Below are positions 13,111 to 25,509 of a stretch of DNA of 64,000 bases, in pieces. Position numbers and translations under genes: made by a program. The notes under the pieces were generated by a model. The model did no database searches and had not been told where the DNA came from. It was given only the letters and a program-made list of their open reading frames with translations. Origin of the DNA: Chrysemys picta bellii (taxonomy: Eukaryota > Chordata > Testudines > Emydidae); contig NC_088791.1 of NCBI RefSeq assembly GCF_011386835.1, positions 57,865,498 to 57,929,497 on the forward strand, written 5' to 3'. Numbering within the stretch: the stretch's first letter is position 1; every line of letters starts with the position of its first letter.

Positions 13111-14362
13111 GGAGACTGTCATTTACTACAGGTTTTACTAGAACACTCTGTGCTTCACCTTAAAAAGCTGTATCACTTAAATTTTATCACAGATCCTGAA
13201 ATGATTGCAAGAGTAGAGATCACATATGGCTGTTAATTGTTAGTGTGTTTTTTTTTAAATTCTTTCTTAAGGGAAAATAATTTATAGTTTGTGTTTCCAT
13301 CAAGCAGTTGAGGCCTTGGTTTGAAGGCTTAGGGAAATATTTTAAATACTTGATGGAGAATTTTGTTTTAGTTATAGTAGTACTGTTGGTGCCTTTACAG
13401 TCAAGGCTAAACTTGATTTTTTGAGATTAAATATCTTGGTCATTTCATATCTCAAGGTGTCTCTTGTTAAGAGTTATTTATTTAGATGGATTCTGTTTCC
13501 TCACCAACTGTACTGGCAATCTGCTCAAAAGTTAATATAGCCTCAAAGTTGTAAAACTTGCACTTGGGGGTTTTTTGGGAGGCAGCAGCAAATGAGGGAG
13601 TTAGTGGCAGCATGGTTATATTAAAGTTGGTCTGACTGAAAACTCAACAAAAAGTCCCTGAAGCAAGTGTGAAGAAACGGGGCCTCTATGCAGATGGCCC
13701 TGGCCTCCACTGGATCCCTGAGATCTTCAGTGAAGGGGCAAACTCCTCTCTGCTGCTGAACAAGCTGGTGAAAACTCTGTGAAGTGAACTTTGTGGTAAT
13801 TTTTTTTCTCCTGGTTCCTTCCTGTGGGCTTTTCTGTTGGAGGTAATGATCTGGATTCTCTGCTGTTAAACTTAAATATTCATTTATTTATATATTTATG
13901 TTTGGCAAGACACTATGCTTCAGTGTTAACACACAGTTCTGAATTTCTTTGTAAGTACTTTAAATATATATTTAAACTGACAGTTACGTGCAGTGACTAG
14001 TAATTTACAAAAATATAACCTTTTAGTAACAGCTTTACTTATTGTGATTACACTAAGACCTGTTCAGTCTTCTACTAACTGGTGAAAGGTAATGGGGGCC
14101 GTTTTATGATGTTAAATTGAGTTTATATTTTCAGACATAAAAATAGCTATGGTAACCATTTAAGTTTCAAATATAGGATAAACAGAATGCTTGGTAGTGC
14201 AAGACTCCTGGCTTGTCCCCTAGTGAAGTGGAATAAGGCGGTGGGCAGGGAGACAAGAGGTTCAGAGTTCTTTTCCCTTCATCACCTGACAGGTTTAAAT
14301 TCTTTGCAATTAACACACTTTAATGAGTAATATCGTTTGCCCTCATTTGCCAGTGAGATGCC
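13111..14362 (+). other. Intronic sequence, nothing recognised
   Basis: No coding potential or clear repeat. The block 13650-13795 has higher GC than its flanks (CCTGGCCTCCACTGGATCCC) but has no open frame of note. Confidence 0.4.
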
Positions 14363-14365
14363 TGA

Positions 14366-14766
14366 GGGCACCTCTACACTGCAAAATTAAGTCGACCTAA
14401 GTTACATCGACATGCAGACACCACAGTAATTAAAGCGCTTTTGCATGTCCACACTAGGCTCTTTGTCTTGGCAGTGTGCATCCTCAGCAGGAGCGTTTGC
14501 ACCAGTTTAACTGTCAGTGTGGGGCACTGTGGGACGGCTTCTGAAAGGCGGTAACAGTCAATGTAAGCAACGCAGTGTGTACACTGACACAATGTCGACT
14601 TAACTACATTGACTTAAGCACTAGGCCTCTCGCAGAAGTGGAGTTATTAAGTGGGTGTAGTGAGTGGGCTACATTGGTGGAAGGTACATTTAAGTGTAGA
14701 CGCTTACAGAGTTAGATCAACGTAAGCTGCCTTACGTCAATCTAACTCTGTAGTGTAGACCAGGCC
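14366..14766. mobile_element. Harbinger-type MITE, about 401 bp
   Basis: The termini GGGCACCTCTACACTG and GTGTAGACCAGGCCT form a diverged terminal inverted repeat. They are flanked by TGA (14363-14365) and TAA (14767-14769), fitting the 3-bp target duplication of PIF/Harbinger elements with one change. The interior contains GTCGAC palindromic motifs and a hairpin (CAGAGTTAGAT facing ATCTAACTCTG, 14707-14750). It is probably related to the 'Chompy' MITEs described from reptiles (name from memory). No transposase is encoded. Confidence 0.75.
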
Positions 14767-14829
14767 TAAGACACACAGAAGTTAAGCCAGTTACATTGAG
14801 AGCATATATCAGAGCTGAGAATGGAACCT

Positions 14830-15135
14830 AGGTATCTTATGTGTAAGACCCTTATCTTATCCGATAAACTTCTTCCAGTCTCTGAGCCTTAGTTAAGCTA
14901 TCTATAAAATGGGCTATTAATACTTACCACCTTTGAAATCAATAGCTGAAAAGGCACCATATTAGTGCAAAGTAGTAGTATTTGCCATGTTTTGCAGATG
15001 GGAAAATTGAGACACCGAAAAGCTAAATCAGTAACTTAGATTGTAAGCTCTTTGGGGCAGGGATTGTCTTTTTACTATGTGTCTGTACAGTGGAGCTCTG
15101 GTCTTTGATTGTTTCTTGGAGTTACTTCAGTACAA
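14830..15135 (+). mobile_element. MIR/L2-like SINE fragment
   Basis: The stretch TGAGCCTTAGTTAAGC, then CTATAAAATGGGCTATTAATA, followed by ATTGTAAGCTCTTTGGGGCAG at 15040, reproduces the core and 3' segments of CORE-SINE/MIR elements. No target duplication was found. It is ancient, by its divergence. Confidence 0.55.
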
Positions 15136-15159
15136 ATAATAATTTTGGAGGGCACACCT

Positions 15160-15388
15160 GGAGTACAGTGAATTGGGCATGGGTCAGGAAGCCAACCAAA
15201 AGACCTGGCTTCTAGTCCTGAGTGTGACATTTATTTGGTATGCAACCTTAAGCAAGTCCCTTGACATCAATGTTTACCCATCTGTAAAATGGGATTGTGA
15301 ACTCTTTGGGGCAGAGACGGTTTGTCGTCTTATTTCTGTCATGTGCCTAGCATGCTTTTGGGTATTTGAAAATAAATACTAAGAAATT
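15160..15388 (+). mobile_element. MIR/CORE-SINE, near full length
   Basis: This copy reads in order AGACCTGGCTTCTAGTCC, GCAACCTTAAGCAAGTCCC, CCATCTGTAAAATGGG and ACTCTTTGGGGCAGAGACG, ending in AAAATAAATACTAAG. The order is that of MIR elements. A short open frame across it is incidental. Confidence 0.65.
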
Positions 15389-15679
15389 AGAACTATTAGA
15401 AAAGATAAATCTATTTCCAGACTGTTTATATGTGCCCTGCCATGTGGAGAAGCAAAGAGCATGGCATAGATGAGAGGGAGTACACTCAGAGAGAAGGAAT
15501 AGAAGGGATTGGATATTTGGTACAAATATTTCTGAAAGAGAGAAGTTGACTTTTAGAAAGAAAAGAAAATAGCGAGAAGCTACTTAGAATAGTGGTGGAT
15601 CTTTGGACTCTGCTTGAGGGTTTAGTGGGCTAAACATCCAGTTTCAAATATAGTTTCCTAGGAGCAAAAGGTTGAAGTC

Positions 15680-15724
15680 TAACTATCTTGCGGTTGGATT
15701 AGATTTTCAACCGCAAGATAGTTA
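15680..15724. repeat. Perfect 17-bp hairpin
   Basis: TAACTATCTTGCGGTTG (15680-15696) is exactly complementary to CAACCGCAAGATAGTTA (15708-15724), with an 11-nt loop. It has no flanking terminal repeats or target duplication that I can identify. The arms are too short for a typical microRNA precursor. Confidence 0.7.
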
Positions 15725-15739
15725 AATCGAGGTTGCTAC

Positions 15740-17010
15740 AATTTCATAATGCTGTCTGTATATAGGCCCCAATTCTGCAATGTATTGATGCCGGTGCCTA
15801 ACTTTAAAAATGTGAGTAGTGGAATTGAAGTTAATGTGTAAAGTGTTTTGGTGTATATAGAAGTTGCAGTATATATTGAGCTTTATAGGGACATGGTGTA
15901 TTGGGGTGTCTGTTCTGTTGGGTCATTTCCCAAGAAACTGAGTTAGCTGAATGATGATTACCTTAATTCCGGTATAAATTTAGTAAATGCCAACTAGTTT
16001 CATGGTGATTAAGATGTTAAGAAGGTGTAAAATTGTAAGCTCTGATATATATAGCCAAATAAAAATTAAGAGTTAACTTTTGTCAGTACACAGTTGACTT
16101 TGGTCAACTGGTGGTTTTGATCAAGTATTGCAGAGTTTAGGTAGTGTCCGCAAACAGTTCCACTTTATGAAATTCACATGTGCAGTTTGTAATTTTTGGC
16201 AAGATAGCAGGACTTTGAAGCTCTGGAGTTTGAAGTGCTTTCTCCTGAGGATTTTTCTTTTCCCTACCCCATTTTTTTACTTCTTGAAGACCTAAGAAAT
16301 TTAAATTTAAAATAACCTATATTCATATAATGCTACGTTTGCACAGTAAAGACATGAAAAGTCAGGATTGACCTAATTTAAGGCTGAATGTGCAACCTTA
16401 TCTCTGCCCCTGGAGCATATGTTTTATGATCATGGCCTTGTATACTCTGTGGCACAATGGGACTAAATTCCTCAACAACATTAATCTCTTGTATCTCCCA
16501 CCCTTACATAAACATGCAATTATGGCTCATAGTTAAAAATACTAATTGACATGAGATTCATTTACTATTTTCAACGGTGATTATTTTTGAGTATGGATTT
16601 TTCTTCTTTATGCTCTCTACGTATCCTAGCTCCACTTCTCAGGCTTCCATCATGTTGCCCATTTGGTCAGACTCAGAAACCTTTTTCCGCTGCATTTGTG
16701 CCAGGAAATGCGGGAGCTCATAACCAGCTTCAGCAGCTCCTCAAACTGGCTCCCTAGGTCTTTACTGCTATACTATTTTCCAAGTTGACTAGCTCAGCTC
16801 ACCAGTCAGTGCTTCTGATTTTCCCCTCATCCTCTTCTGGCTCCCTGGGTGAAAGTTGGATTCCAGCTTTAGTTCAATGACACTCGCCCCCCTCCCCGCT
16901 GTCTGTCTCCATGGAACAATTCAAGGTGGGAAGGAAAGACTGGAGGTAAAGGAAGCTGCAGGGAGGTCCTGGCAGGGCAGGGAGACCGAGAACCAAATGT
17001 GAGGTGCCTG
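15740..17010 (+). other. Intronic sequence, nothing recognised
   Basis: No gene was seen. The last 350 bases (16600-17000) are CT-rich and higher in GC. They end just before the CR1 insertion site. Confidence 0.4.
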
Positions 17011-17021
17011 GCTGCAACAAA

Positions 17022-17492
17022 ATAGAAAATCCGTTATACAAGGCACTGGTGAGACCTCATCTGGAATACTGTGTGCAGTTCTGGTCTCCCATGTTTAAGA
17101 AGGATGAATTCAAACTGGAACAGGTTCAGAGAAGGGCTACTAGGATGATCCGAGGAATGGAAAATCTGTCTTATGAAAGGAGTCTCAAAGAGTTTGGCTT
17201 GTTTAGCCTAACCAAAAGAAGGCTGAGAGGAGATATGATTGCTCTCTATAAATATATCGGAGGAATAAGTACCAGGGAGGGAGAGGAATTATTTAAGCTC
17301 AGTACCAATGTGGACACAAGAACAAATGGATATAAACTGGCTATCAGGAAGTTTAGACTTGAAATTAGACGAAGGTTTCTAACCATCAGAGGAGTAAAGT
17401 TCTGGAACAGCCTTCCAAGGGGAGTAGTGGGGGCAAAAGACATATCTGGCTTCAAGACTAAGCTTGATAAGTTTATGGAGGGGATGGTATAA
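17022..17492 (+). pseudogene. CR1 ORF2 C-terminal fragment (reverse transcriptase end), frame open
   Basis: The translated segment starts at ENPLYKALVRPHLEYCVQFW and continues through VQRRATRMIRGMENL, RLRGDMIALYKYI and VKFWNSLPRGVV to a stop after DKFMEGMV. This is the characteristic C-terminal end of CR1 ORF2 downstream of the RT catalytic core. About 156 codons are open with no internal stop. It has no N-terminus, endonuclease or catalytic residues because of 5' truncation, so it is non-functional. Confidence 0.85.
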
Positions 17493-17936
17493 TGGGATAG
17501 CCTAATTTTAGCAATTAATTAGTCTTTGACTACTAGCGGTAAATATGCCCAATGGCTTGTGATGGGATGTTAGATGGGGTGGGATCTGAGTTACTACAGA
17601 GAATTCTTTCCTGGGTGTCTGGCTGGTGAGTCTTGCCCACATGCTCAGAGTTTAGCTGATCGCCATATTTGGGGTCGGGAAGAAATTTTCCTCCAGGGCA
17701 GATTGGCAGAAGCCCTGGGGGTTTTTCGCCTTCCTCTGCAGCGTGGGTCACGGGTCACTTGCTGGAAGATTCTCTGCACCTTGAAGTCTTTAAACCATGA
17801 TTTGAGGACTTCAATGGCTCAGACACAGATTTGTAACAGGAGTGGGTGGGTGAGATTCTGTGGCCTGCATTGTGCAGGCGGTCAGACTAGACGATCATAA
17901 TGGTCCCTTCTGACCTTAGTCTATGATTCTATGATT
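17023..17936 (+). mobile_element. CR1 LINE, 5'-truncated, young copy with 3' UTR
   Basis: The element covers the ORF2 C-terminus and the whole 3' UTR and ends in CTATGATTCTATGATT, the CR1 3' octamer-type repeat. AACAAAA occurs directly before it (17016-17022) and after it (17937-17943), a plausible 7-bp target duplication. 5' truncation is usual for CR1. The open coding frame implies a recent copy compared with those at 11-13 kb. Confidence 0.85.
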
Positions 17937-20900
17937 AACAAAAATGTTGAATTCCATAGTGTCTGGGAAAAATTCCATAGCTGTGGAATTTCAGAATCCA
18001 TAGGACCAAACTGAGATGAACGGGGCAGTTCATGTGTCTTAGAGCCGTTATTTCAGGGTCTTTGCAGACCTAGGCAGGCATTGCAGCATTGGTTTACACT
18101 TGATTCATGTTTCCAAGGTTATCTCTGCAGCCACAAGGGCTAGAAATATAATATTTTAAAATTGAAAACGGTGCTTCTGGAGCAGAATTGTGTATAAAAG
18201 ATGAATTCCACAGCAAATTCTGATGGCGGATTTGTGGAATAAACGGCACTGATTACAGTACAGTTTTGAAGACAGTTTTTTGAATAATACAGTGTAAAAT
18301 CATACAATTTTCTTCAATCTTAGGCAAACTGGTTGCATATTTTGTACTATGTGCTACTCTGTGTATGCCATGAAAGTCACTTAGTTGAATAGTATGCAGT
18401 AAATTGTAGTTAAACACACTGTTGATAAATACAGTGCCATAGAGTAATAGTAAAAATGTGCTGAACTCCAAAATTAAATTACAACACTAACTGTATCAAT
18501 GACTGCATCACTATCGGTAGTGCTTCATTATTACGCCTCATGGTCAATACACTGTTATTGCTTAATACAGCTAAACACTTAGAAACATGAATACATTTTT
18601 ATGTGATCTTATAAAAAACTCATTTTCAGTTTACTTGTATTCAGCTAGTTGGAAATATATTGAGGATTTTCTGATCAAGAATGTACAGATGTACATTTGT
18701 GTGCAACTCACACAAAAATACACTACTACAATTCTATTTGTCTGAGATACCTCTAGTGAGATAAATGATTGTTCAGAAATATATTGGTCTCCAATGGGAA
18801 GCAAAAATATCCTGTTGGTAGTATAGTACATTGATGCTTTTATAGGTGTTGATTTGCAGTAGGATATGTATGGTATATGTGGAAGTGTGTTTGGATGTGC
18901 ATAGGCAGCCTGCTGTACCTACTTGGAATGCCATTGAAATCAATGGGACTCCTCCACATCGGGAAAGTGGTCTCTTTGTACTGAACAGATTGCAGGATCT
19001 GGGCCATAATTATTAAAATACAGCTTTAGAGAAAAGATGGTCTAAAAAATGGAAATCAGGAAAGATCTACTGAACACATATGACAATAAAATTAGTGTAA
19101 ACTGAACACCCACAACTTCCATTGCCTCCAGTGGGACTTCGTAGATAAGTAAGGGCTGCAGGCTCAAAGCACATTAGAAGTAATTTTCTCAAGGATAGGA
19201 CTTGTATTTGGCACAATGACATCAATTTAAGACAGTTTAATGTCTGATCTAGCTAGCGTTGGGGAGGATGGGTGGAAGGAATCTACTGAAAACTGTGAAA
19301 GACAAGGCGATGGGGGGAAAAGTATATAAAATATAGTTTGGCTTTCAAAATCAACTTAAACTTCATGTTTCTTGGTCAGTATGGAAAAGATTTTTACACT
19401 GACTGACCCACACAGCTTGACAGTTCAAAATTTAAAATAAAAATCCCTAGTAAAAGTAGAATTAATAATTGATACAAAGTCGCTGCTTCGTTTAGTTCTT
19501 ACAGTTAAGTTTTCAAGATTCTATCAACAGAACTTTTTGTTTTACCTTTACTGTCATCCTTAATTTCATCAGTATATTATAATGCTCAATATTGCTGATT
19601 TTCAGTGGCCACAATAAATACAGACATTTAAAACCTTTTATAATGTCGATGAGGGGAGTAGTTGTGGACATAATTTGAGAAAAGTAGGGAGAATGTGAAT
19701 ATGAATGTATATTATACAAAATATAGAAAGTATCTTGATTGCTTAAGGTATTTGAAATAGTATGTGGAACTTTTCAGCTCTAGGTCACAGAACTGAATTC
19801 TGGTCAGGATGCTGGGTCACTAGCAAATTAACATTGCCATTATCTTATAAATGTTGGGTGGCCTGTGGACTTGATTGAGTTCCACCTTCTTATCCCTACA
19901 GGACCATTCTTCCAGAACAAAATTCAGACATGCTTGTGCAAGACTTCCCAGGGTTCTCTTGCATCTCTGTGTGTGTTATGAATGTTCTGTGAATAGAGGA
20001 ATTCATTTCCAGTTTCGTCAATTGCACTTTTGTGAACGTTTTTCATGACCATTAAATTTGCCATTTTCATTCACATATTTTTTTTAAAGTGGAGATGTCA
20101 TCTGTATAATTACTGTTATTTTATCACTATTTCTACAGTATTGTAATTGTATACCATGATTTACAGGCGAATAAATAATGTCCCTGCCCTGAAGAATTTA
20201 CAATCTAAGTGTCTGATCCTCCAAAACCTTTTTCATGGGAGTCATTGTCCCATTGAGGAAGTCAATGGGACTACTCACCTAAGTAAGGGTGTGCTGGACT
20301 GGACTCTAAATTAGGACATAACATGATGATGATGAAAACAAATATTGGAAAGTATAGGGCTAAGGAAGGACACTGTATCGCAATAAGATTTTACATTTGC
20401 TTTGGTCAGTAATGTCATCGTGAGGGTTTTTTTTGTTTTGTTTTCTAATGATACTGTTACTGTGAGAAAAATTAGTAAATTTATTTAATGCACATCTAGC
20501 TGTCATAAAATTTGCATACATATTTTGTATGTAAATTATATATGTATAGAGTACGTGATGGGATGATATGGCATGAAAGTTTTGTCACTATTTCTTGTAT
20601 CTCTCCTACATCTGAAGCCAGATTTCATTATCATGAGTCCAACTGTACAGAGCGCAACGAGAGACAAAATAAAACACTGTAAAAATGATCTGCTAACTTT
20701 CTATACATAAAAATGTGAAGACTTAAAAGTACGTTATCTTGGGACCTTATACTATTGGAACAAAGTGCTGTGTTACAGTAGTTCTGTTTCCAGCTCTGAT
20801 GGTTCGTGAGATATCTGATGATAATCCTGTTCTAGTGTGGGACTGTTTATTGCTTGTCCTTGTCCTCAGACCAGTGTAATTTTGGGGCTGGAACTTCTAC

Positions 20901-21945
20901 ATATTGGAGAGAGTAGGAAATCTTCCTGTAACAAATGGATTTGAAAAGGTGGCTGCTGTTTGAAGCTGCTTTGAGGTTTGGAATGTAAGTAGTCCTGACA
21001 AAGATGGATAGTGAGCAGGGGGCAAGTGAGGCAGTCAGAGGTGTATGAAAAATGCAATTTACCACATGACTCTGCAGTTTCTACTGTATCATATAGATAT
21101 AATATCATTAGAAGAACATTGTTTTTGTTTCTGCAATAATTTGAATTATTGTTTGCAGTGAAGATTTAATGGCTTCCAGGTGTTGTGGGCAAAATCTCAT
21201 GTAATATTATGCTAACTGGGGCTATTATGCTTATCACCACTCTGTTTTCTCTTCTGTCAGAACAACACTGATAGCTCCAGAGAGTAAAAGTAATAAATGT
21301 TATTTGAAAGGGGTCTTTCCCTCTTTTCGCGTGCCCAATATACGTCAACCCCTGGGTGTAGAGGATGTCAGAGAAAAGACATAAGTTGTGCTCTTTCACC
21401 CCTATATGTATAAAAATGGTTGCTATTATCTGACAAAGCAGCTTGCTGTGTCCTTTTCATGTAGCCATGCTGTCCTTCCTTGAGGGGCTGCTGGCTTTTC
21501 CCCCTGATAATAACAGATTCTGATTTTGCATTGCACCAGGATAGGCTAACATGGAATCCTGTACTTGTGCAGAGTTTCATTGATTTCACTGGGTGCATGG
21601 TATTGAGTTAGCAGATACCAGTGCAGAATTGGAACTATTAGTAGCAGAGATGGGGCTTCCAGAGCAGGGGAAAAAAGGAATCTGAGCCTTGGAATCTCAA
21701 AATCTCTCTAAATCCTAAAAATGATTAATAATTATTTTTTTTAAAGCGAAAGATTGGTAATTTATTCATGCATTTTGACACTCAATTTTCTATAAAGTAA
21801 GATATTTTTTGTTCCAATTTCCCTTTCGAGTCTATGGAGGGCATTATGGACATCTGGGGGAATCTCATTATAGATAAACAAGAAGAGGAGTGTGGTTAGG
21901 GACATGCCCCACCTGTATTTAGGCAGGTATATATTCTTCATTTTG
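17937..21945 (+). other. Intronic sequence, mostly unrecognised
   Basis: No gene. Small ancient-repeat remnants are visible at about 18920-19010 (ATTGAAATCAATGGGACTCC) and 20165-20290 (CCCTGCCCTGAAGAATTTAC, then AGTCAATGGGACTACTC), like MITE/MIR debris. At 17948-18000 'TTCCATAG' recurs. Nothing else could be named. Confidence 0.4.
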
Positions 21946-21949
21946 CTTT

Positions 21950-22840
21950 TAGGATAGTGACCAAAGACTTGTCCCTCAGGTAGCTTTCATGGCTGAAAGG
22001 GTGAAAAGCAAAATTAAAAGGCATATTCAGAAAGGAAGAACACTTTTTTTCAGCTGAGTTTTGAAATGATTTGGACAATTGGTGAGGAAGCAGTGTAATA
22101 GAATTATTATTCAGATGACGGAGACTCGCACAGTGAGCTTCTGGTAGGGGGCTGAAGTGTGCAAGTACTAAAGGAATGGAGGGAGTGAGAAGGCTATGGA
22201 GAATTTTAAAGTGGATCCTGAAATGAATGAATGTCAGTGAAGGTATGAGAGTGCTGTGTGTGTGTGTACACAAGAAAGCAGGCCAGAGGCGTTCTGCCTT
22301 GAATTTGAAAGGCCGTAGGAAAAGGAGCTGCACTAGTAAAAGCAAAACCAGATAATGTACATGTGCATGTGTGTATAATTTAAAAAGTGCAATTAAGAGG
22401 GTAGTGTACACAGGCAATATATGGGAGGCAATGATAGGTAGATAAACTCACATAGGTGTTATAGGAGGCAAAGGAAGAGTTCAGAATCAAATAGGTGGTC
22501 AGCGTGGAGCAAGTGTAGAAGAGACACAGTTATGCCTTAGTATTTTTCTCTTGACCATGAGAAGTACTTTTGTGTTCATGTCATTTAGCGAAACGAAATT
22601 GTGACAAATCCACAAGTATATTTGGTAAAACAGGCAGTGAGAGTGAATAGGAAGGAGCCATTAATGATTCCAAAGAAATGTACATTTGCATATCAGCAGC
22701 TTAAAAGGGATAATTAAAGTTAAATGTAGAGAAAATATTAGAGAGGAAGAAAATTGTTATAAAAGGGAAGAGAATTGAGAATTGGATTTTGTGGGACTTC
22801 ATAGAGAGGGAGGAGAAAGATTCTTTAGTACAGATGTGGG
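21950..22840 (-). mobile_element. Possible antisense L2/CR1-type LINE remnant
   Basis: Reading the minus strand, the block recalls antisense LINE sequence: TTTGCATATCAGCAGC (22685) and TTTTGTGGGACTTCATAGAG (22786) resemble the reverse complements of the RT YADD and GVPQGS regions seen more clearly at 51.6-54.1 kb. It is very diverged, with no open frame, and the boundaries are guesses. Confidence 0.3.
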
Positions 22841-22849
22841 GCTGTTGCC

Positions 22850-24286
22850 AGAGAGCACAGTTTGATAGGTATTTAAAAATAAACACACTATTAAATGCTA
22901 AGTGTTGAGTTCATGATATTTTTGCATCTCCTGCAGTGGGTGCTGAAACACCTAAAATAGATTGGGGTAATTTTCAAGTCCCCTGGTGATCTTGTGGGCT
23001 ATAGGAGGCAGTACTTCATTTTTTAATATTTGATGTATTGTTACCTTATGAATACAATTATGTTTATATTAATTTGAATGCATTTTTAAATCTATGAAAA
23101 GAATGCAAGACTTAAAAAAACTAATGGAAGCTTTAGGAACCTTAGTTAAATTTTTGTTGGTGCTAATCAGTTCAGAGATCACAACTGTGGTGTCTGGCAA
23201 TAATTCAGGTCCTGATACACAAGGCAAGGAACATTTGCCTTCAGAGAAAGGAAATCCCATGGAAGTATGTCTTAGCAAGATCATGTCAATGAGCAACAAT
23301 GCTTAGTTGCTGAATGGTGGTTGACGTTGCTTTTGTTTTTATTCTTTACATCAGATCCTCCATTTCATCTTGCTCTTCACTGTTACTATCCAGAACATCT
23401 TTTCTGTTGCCAGCGGTGTGTGTTGTTGTGGACAGTAATTGTGAAGAACAAAGATAAGATGTAGACTCTGGTATAAAGAAAGGTGATGGGGGATGGGGGG
23501 AGAAGAAGAATACATTTAATCAGGTATGCAAAAGGAGATCATCTGAAGGACTCATTATCCCTCTGAACTCTGTACCCCAAAAAAGTGGTTTAGAAGAGTT
23601 GAAGAATGAACAGAATACTAAGAGGGCTCCTTTGGAATAGGTTGTTAATTCTCAACCTCTAGTACATGTACCAGTACTGGTGCTTCAGAATTTTTAAACT
23701 GGTTCTTAGCTCTCCAAACTCATTTTATTTTATTTTCCTTTTTCTGGAACCTCTGCAAACCTCTTCTTGTCTTAATAGATATGAGAATCCAGCCTCTGTA
23801 TTGAGTCCCAATGTGTTGCCACTGCTACGCCTATTCAACTGTTAGTTCTTGTAACTCATAGTGGAGTTTGGCCATAAGGAAGAGAAAGGAGGGAGGAGGT
23901 TGTTGATTGGTGGAAGAAGTCTGTCTGGTGAACTGGTATAGTTCAGAAAAGCTTGGGAACTGCTACTTGAGAACTGTTTTCCATTTTTATGATAAAATAT
24001 GAGTTTATTAACTTATAGAAAATGTACCAGTATTCACATACAGGAATACTTTATAGTAAGTACAGGTTAATCCCCACCATCTCTATTTTTTTAGTAAGAA
24101 TACCTGATTGTTAGAATAGGGAACAACTATTACAATTTGATAGAAGTGGTGGTTGGTTTTGTATGTTATATTTTTTCCTCTGAACCTGTAAGTTAACAAA
24201 TTAGCTGTGTTCTACTAATCTTTAAAGTTATAAAGGACAAAGGTGGATTGTTAGTGTGGACATTTAGTTTGCAGTAGTCCAGCAAG
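22850..24286 (+). other. Intronic sequence, nothing recognised
   Basis: AT-rich unique-looking sequence with no gene or identifiable element. Confidence 0.4.
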
Positions 24287-24288
24287 TA

Positions 24289-24887
24289 CCGTATATACTC
24301 GTTCATAAGCTGAATTTTTTTAGTAAAAAAGGGAAGCACCAGAGAAGGGGGTCGGCTTCTGAACGGGTATAGACAGGGAGAGGTGGGACACAGCCCCTCC
24401 CCCCAACAGAGGGAGCAAGGCGAGGCAGCACAGCCAGCAGAGCCAGAAGGGAAGAGGCAGGGCCAGAGTCTCTCCGCTTCTGGCCATGCTGCTCTCCCCC
24501 CAGCCTCCAAAGCAGCTGCAGTTCTGGGGCTGGCAGGCTGCAGCCGTGCCAGTCAGCTCTGCCCCCCAGAGCAGGCTGTGGCTGCGCCACCCGGCCCACC
24601 GGAGCACACTGCGGCCGTGCCACTCGGCCCAGCCGCCTGGCCCAGCCCGCTGGAACATGCTGTGGCTGCGCCGCCCTCCGTGCCTGCAGACGCTCGAGGT
24701 AAACAAACCATCTCAGCCCACCAGCGGCTTATCTTGAGGGCCCGGGAGCCAAAGTTTGCTGACCCCTGAATTATAGGGTCGGCTTATGAACAGGTCACAA
24801 AAAATTTCCATTTTTACTTATCCATCGGGGGAGGGGGGGAAGGGGGTCGGCTTATAAACGAACCAGCTTATGATCGAGTATATATGG
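24289..24887. mobile_element. Tc1/mariner-type MITE with TA duplication, 599 bp
   Basis: The termini CCGTATATACTCGTTCATAAG and CTTATGATCGAGTATATATGG are inverted repeats of about 21 bp, flanked by TA on both sides (24287-24288 and 24888-24889). Sub-terminal GGGGGTCGGCTT motifs also mirror each other. The centre (24380-24770) is GC-rich and ends in AAAGTTTGCTGACCCCTG, the end of a hAT-like MITE nested in this family. Open frames across the GC-rich centre are not genes. A second copy lies at 46915-47396. Confidence 0.8.
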
Positions 24888-25335
24888 TATATAATATCAA
24901 AGACCCAAGTATTACTTGATTTAGTTACTGCTTCACCACCAGTGATATTTTAAACTGATATTTATTAGTAATGTAAGAATTTAATTCAGGGATAGTTACT
25001 CCGGTGTTCCAAGGTCTTCATTTTTTTTAAAAAGATACATTTGCAAACATGCACTTCACTATCTTTTCCCATATGGAAGCAGTTTCTAAAGTAAAGAATG
25101 AGAAATAAAATGTTTGATTTATTTTGTTAAAGTATTTTGGATGTTTAGATCATAACTTGCAGGCACCTCCTGTTTACAAGATCATTACTATAGCCAGGGG
25201 TAAACAGGCTAATGCTAAAGGTGAAGATGTTTATTAACCTAAAATACACTACCAAAGAATATATTGCCAAATTTTAACAGGAACTATCCTCAAGTGTTGT
25301 TTGTTTTCAGGTAGTCTTTCTCTAACATATCCCAA
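24888..25335 (+). other. Intronic sequence, nothing recognised
   Basis: Short AT-rich spacer between a mariner MITE and a CR1 fragment. No feature could be supported. Confidence 0.4.
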
Positions 25336-25337
25336 AT

Positions 25338-25509
25338 GGTGTCCCTAGCCTCTGTTTGCCAGAAGCTGGGAATGAGCGACAGGGGATGGATCACTTGATA
25401 GTTACCTGTTCTGTTCATTCCCTCTGGGGCACCGGCCACTGTCGGAAGACAGGATACTGGGCTAGATGGACCTTTGGTCTGACCCAGTACGGCCGTTCTT
25501 ATGTTCTTA
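25338..25509 (+). mobile_element. CR1 3' UTR fragment
   Basis: CTCTGTTTGCCAGAAGCTGG, ACAGGGGATGGATCACTTG and GGGCTAGATGGACCTTTGG, followed by the terminal repeat TTCTTATGTTCTTA, identify the 3' UTR of a CR1 subfamily. It is 5'-truncated to about 170 bp, and little diverged by eye. Confidence 0.8.

Noticed and set aside
15680..15724. Hairpin as a possible microRNA precursor
   Set aside because: The stem is only 17 bp with an 11-nt loop, shorter than typical precursors, and I see no lower stem.
17948..18240. Recurrent 'TTCCATAG/TTCCACAG' motifs suggesting a MITE
   Set aside because: No terminal inverted repeats or target duplication could be defined.
24303..24769. Several 80-128 residue frames on both strands
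   Set aside because: All lie inside the GC-rich centre of a mariner MITE and overlap each other on both strands, as compositional frames do.
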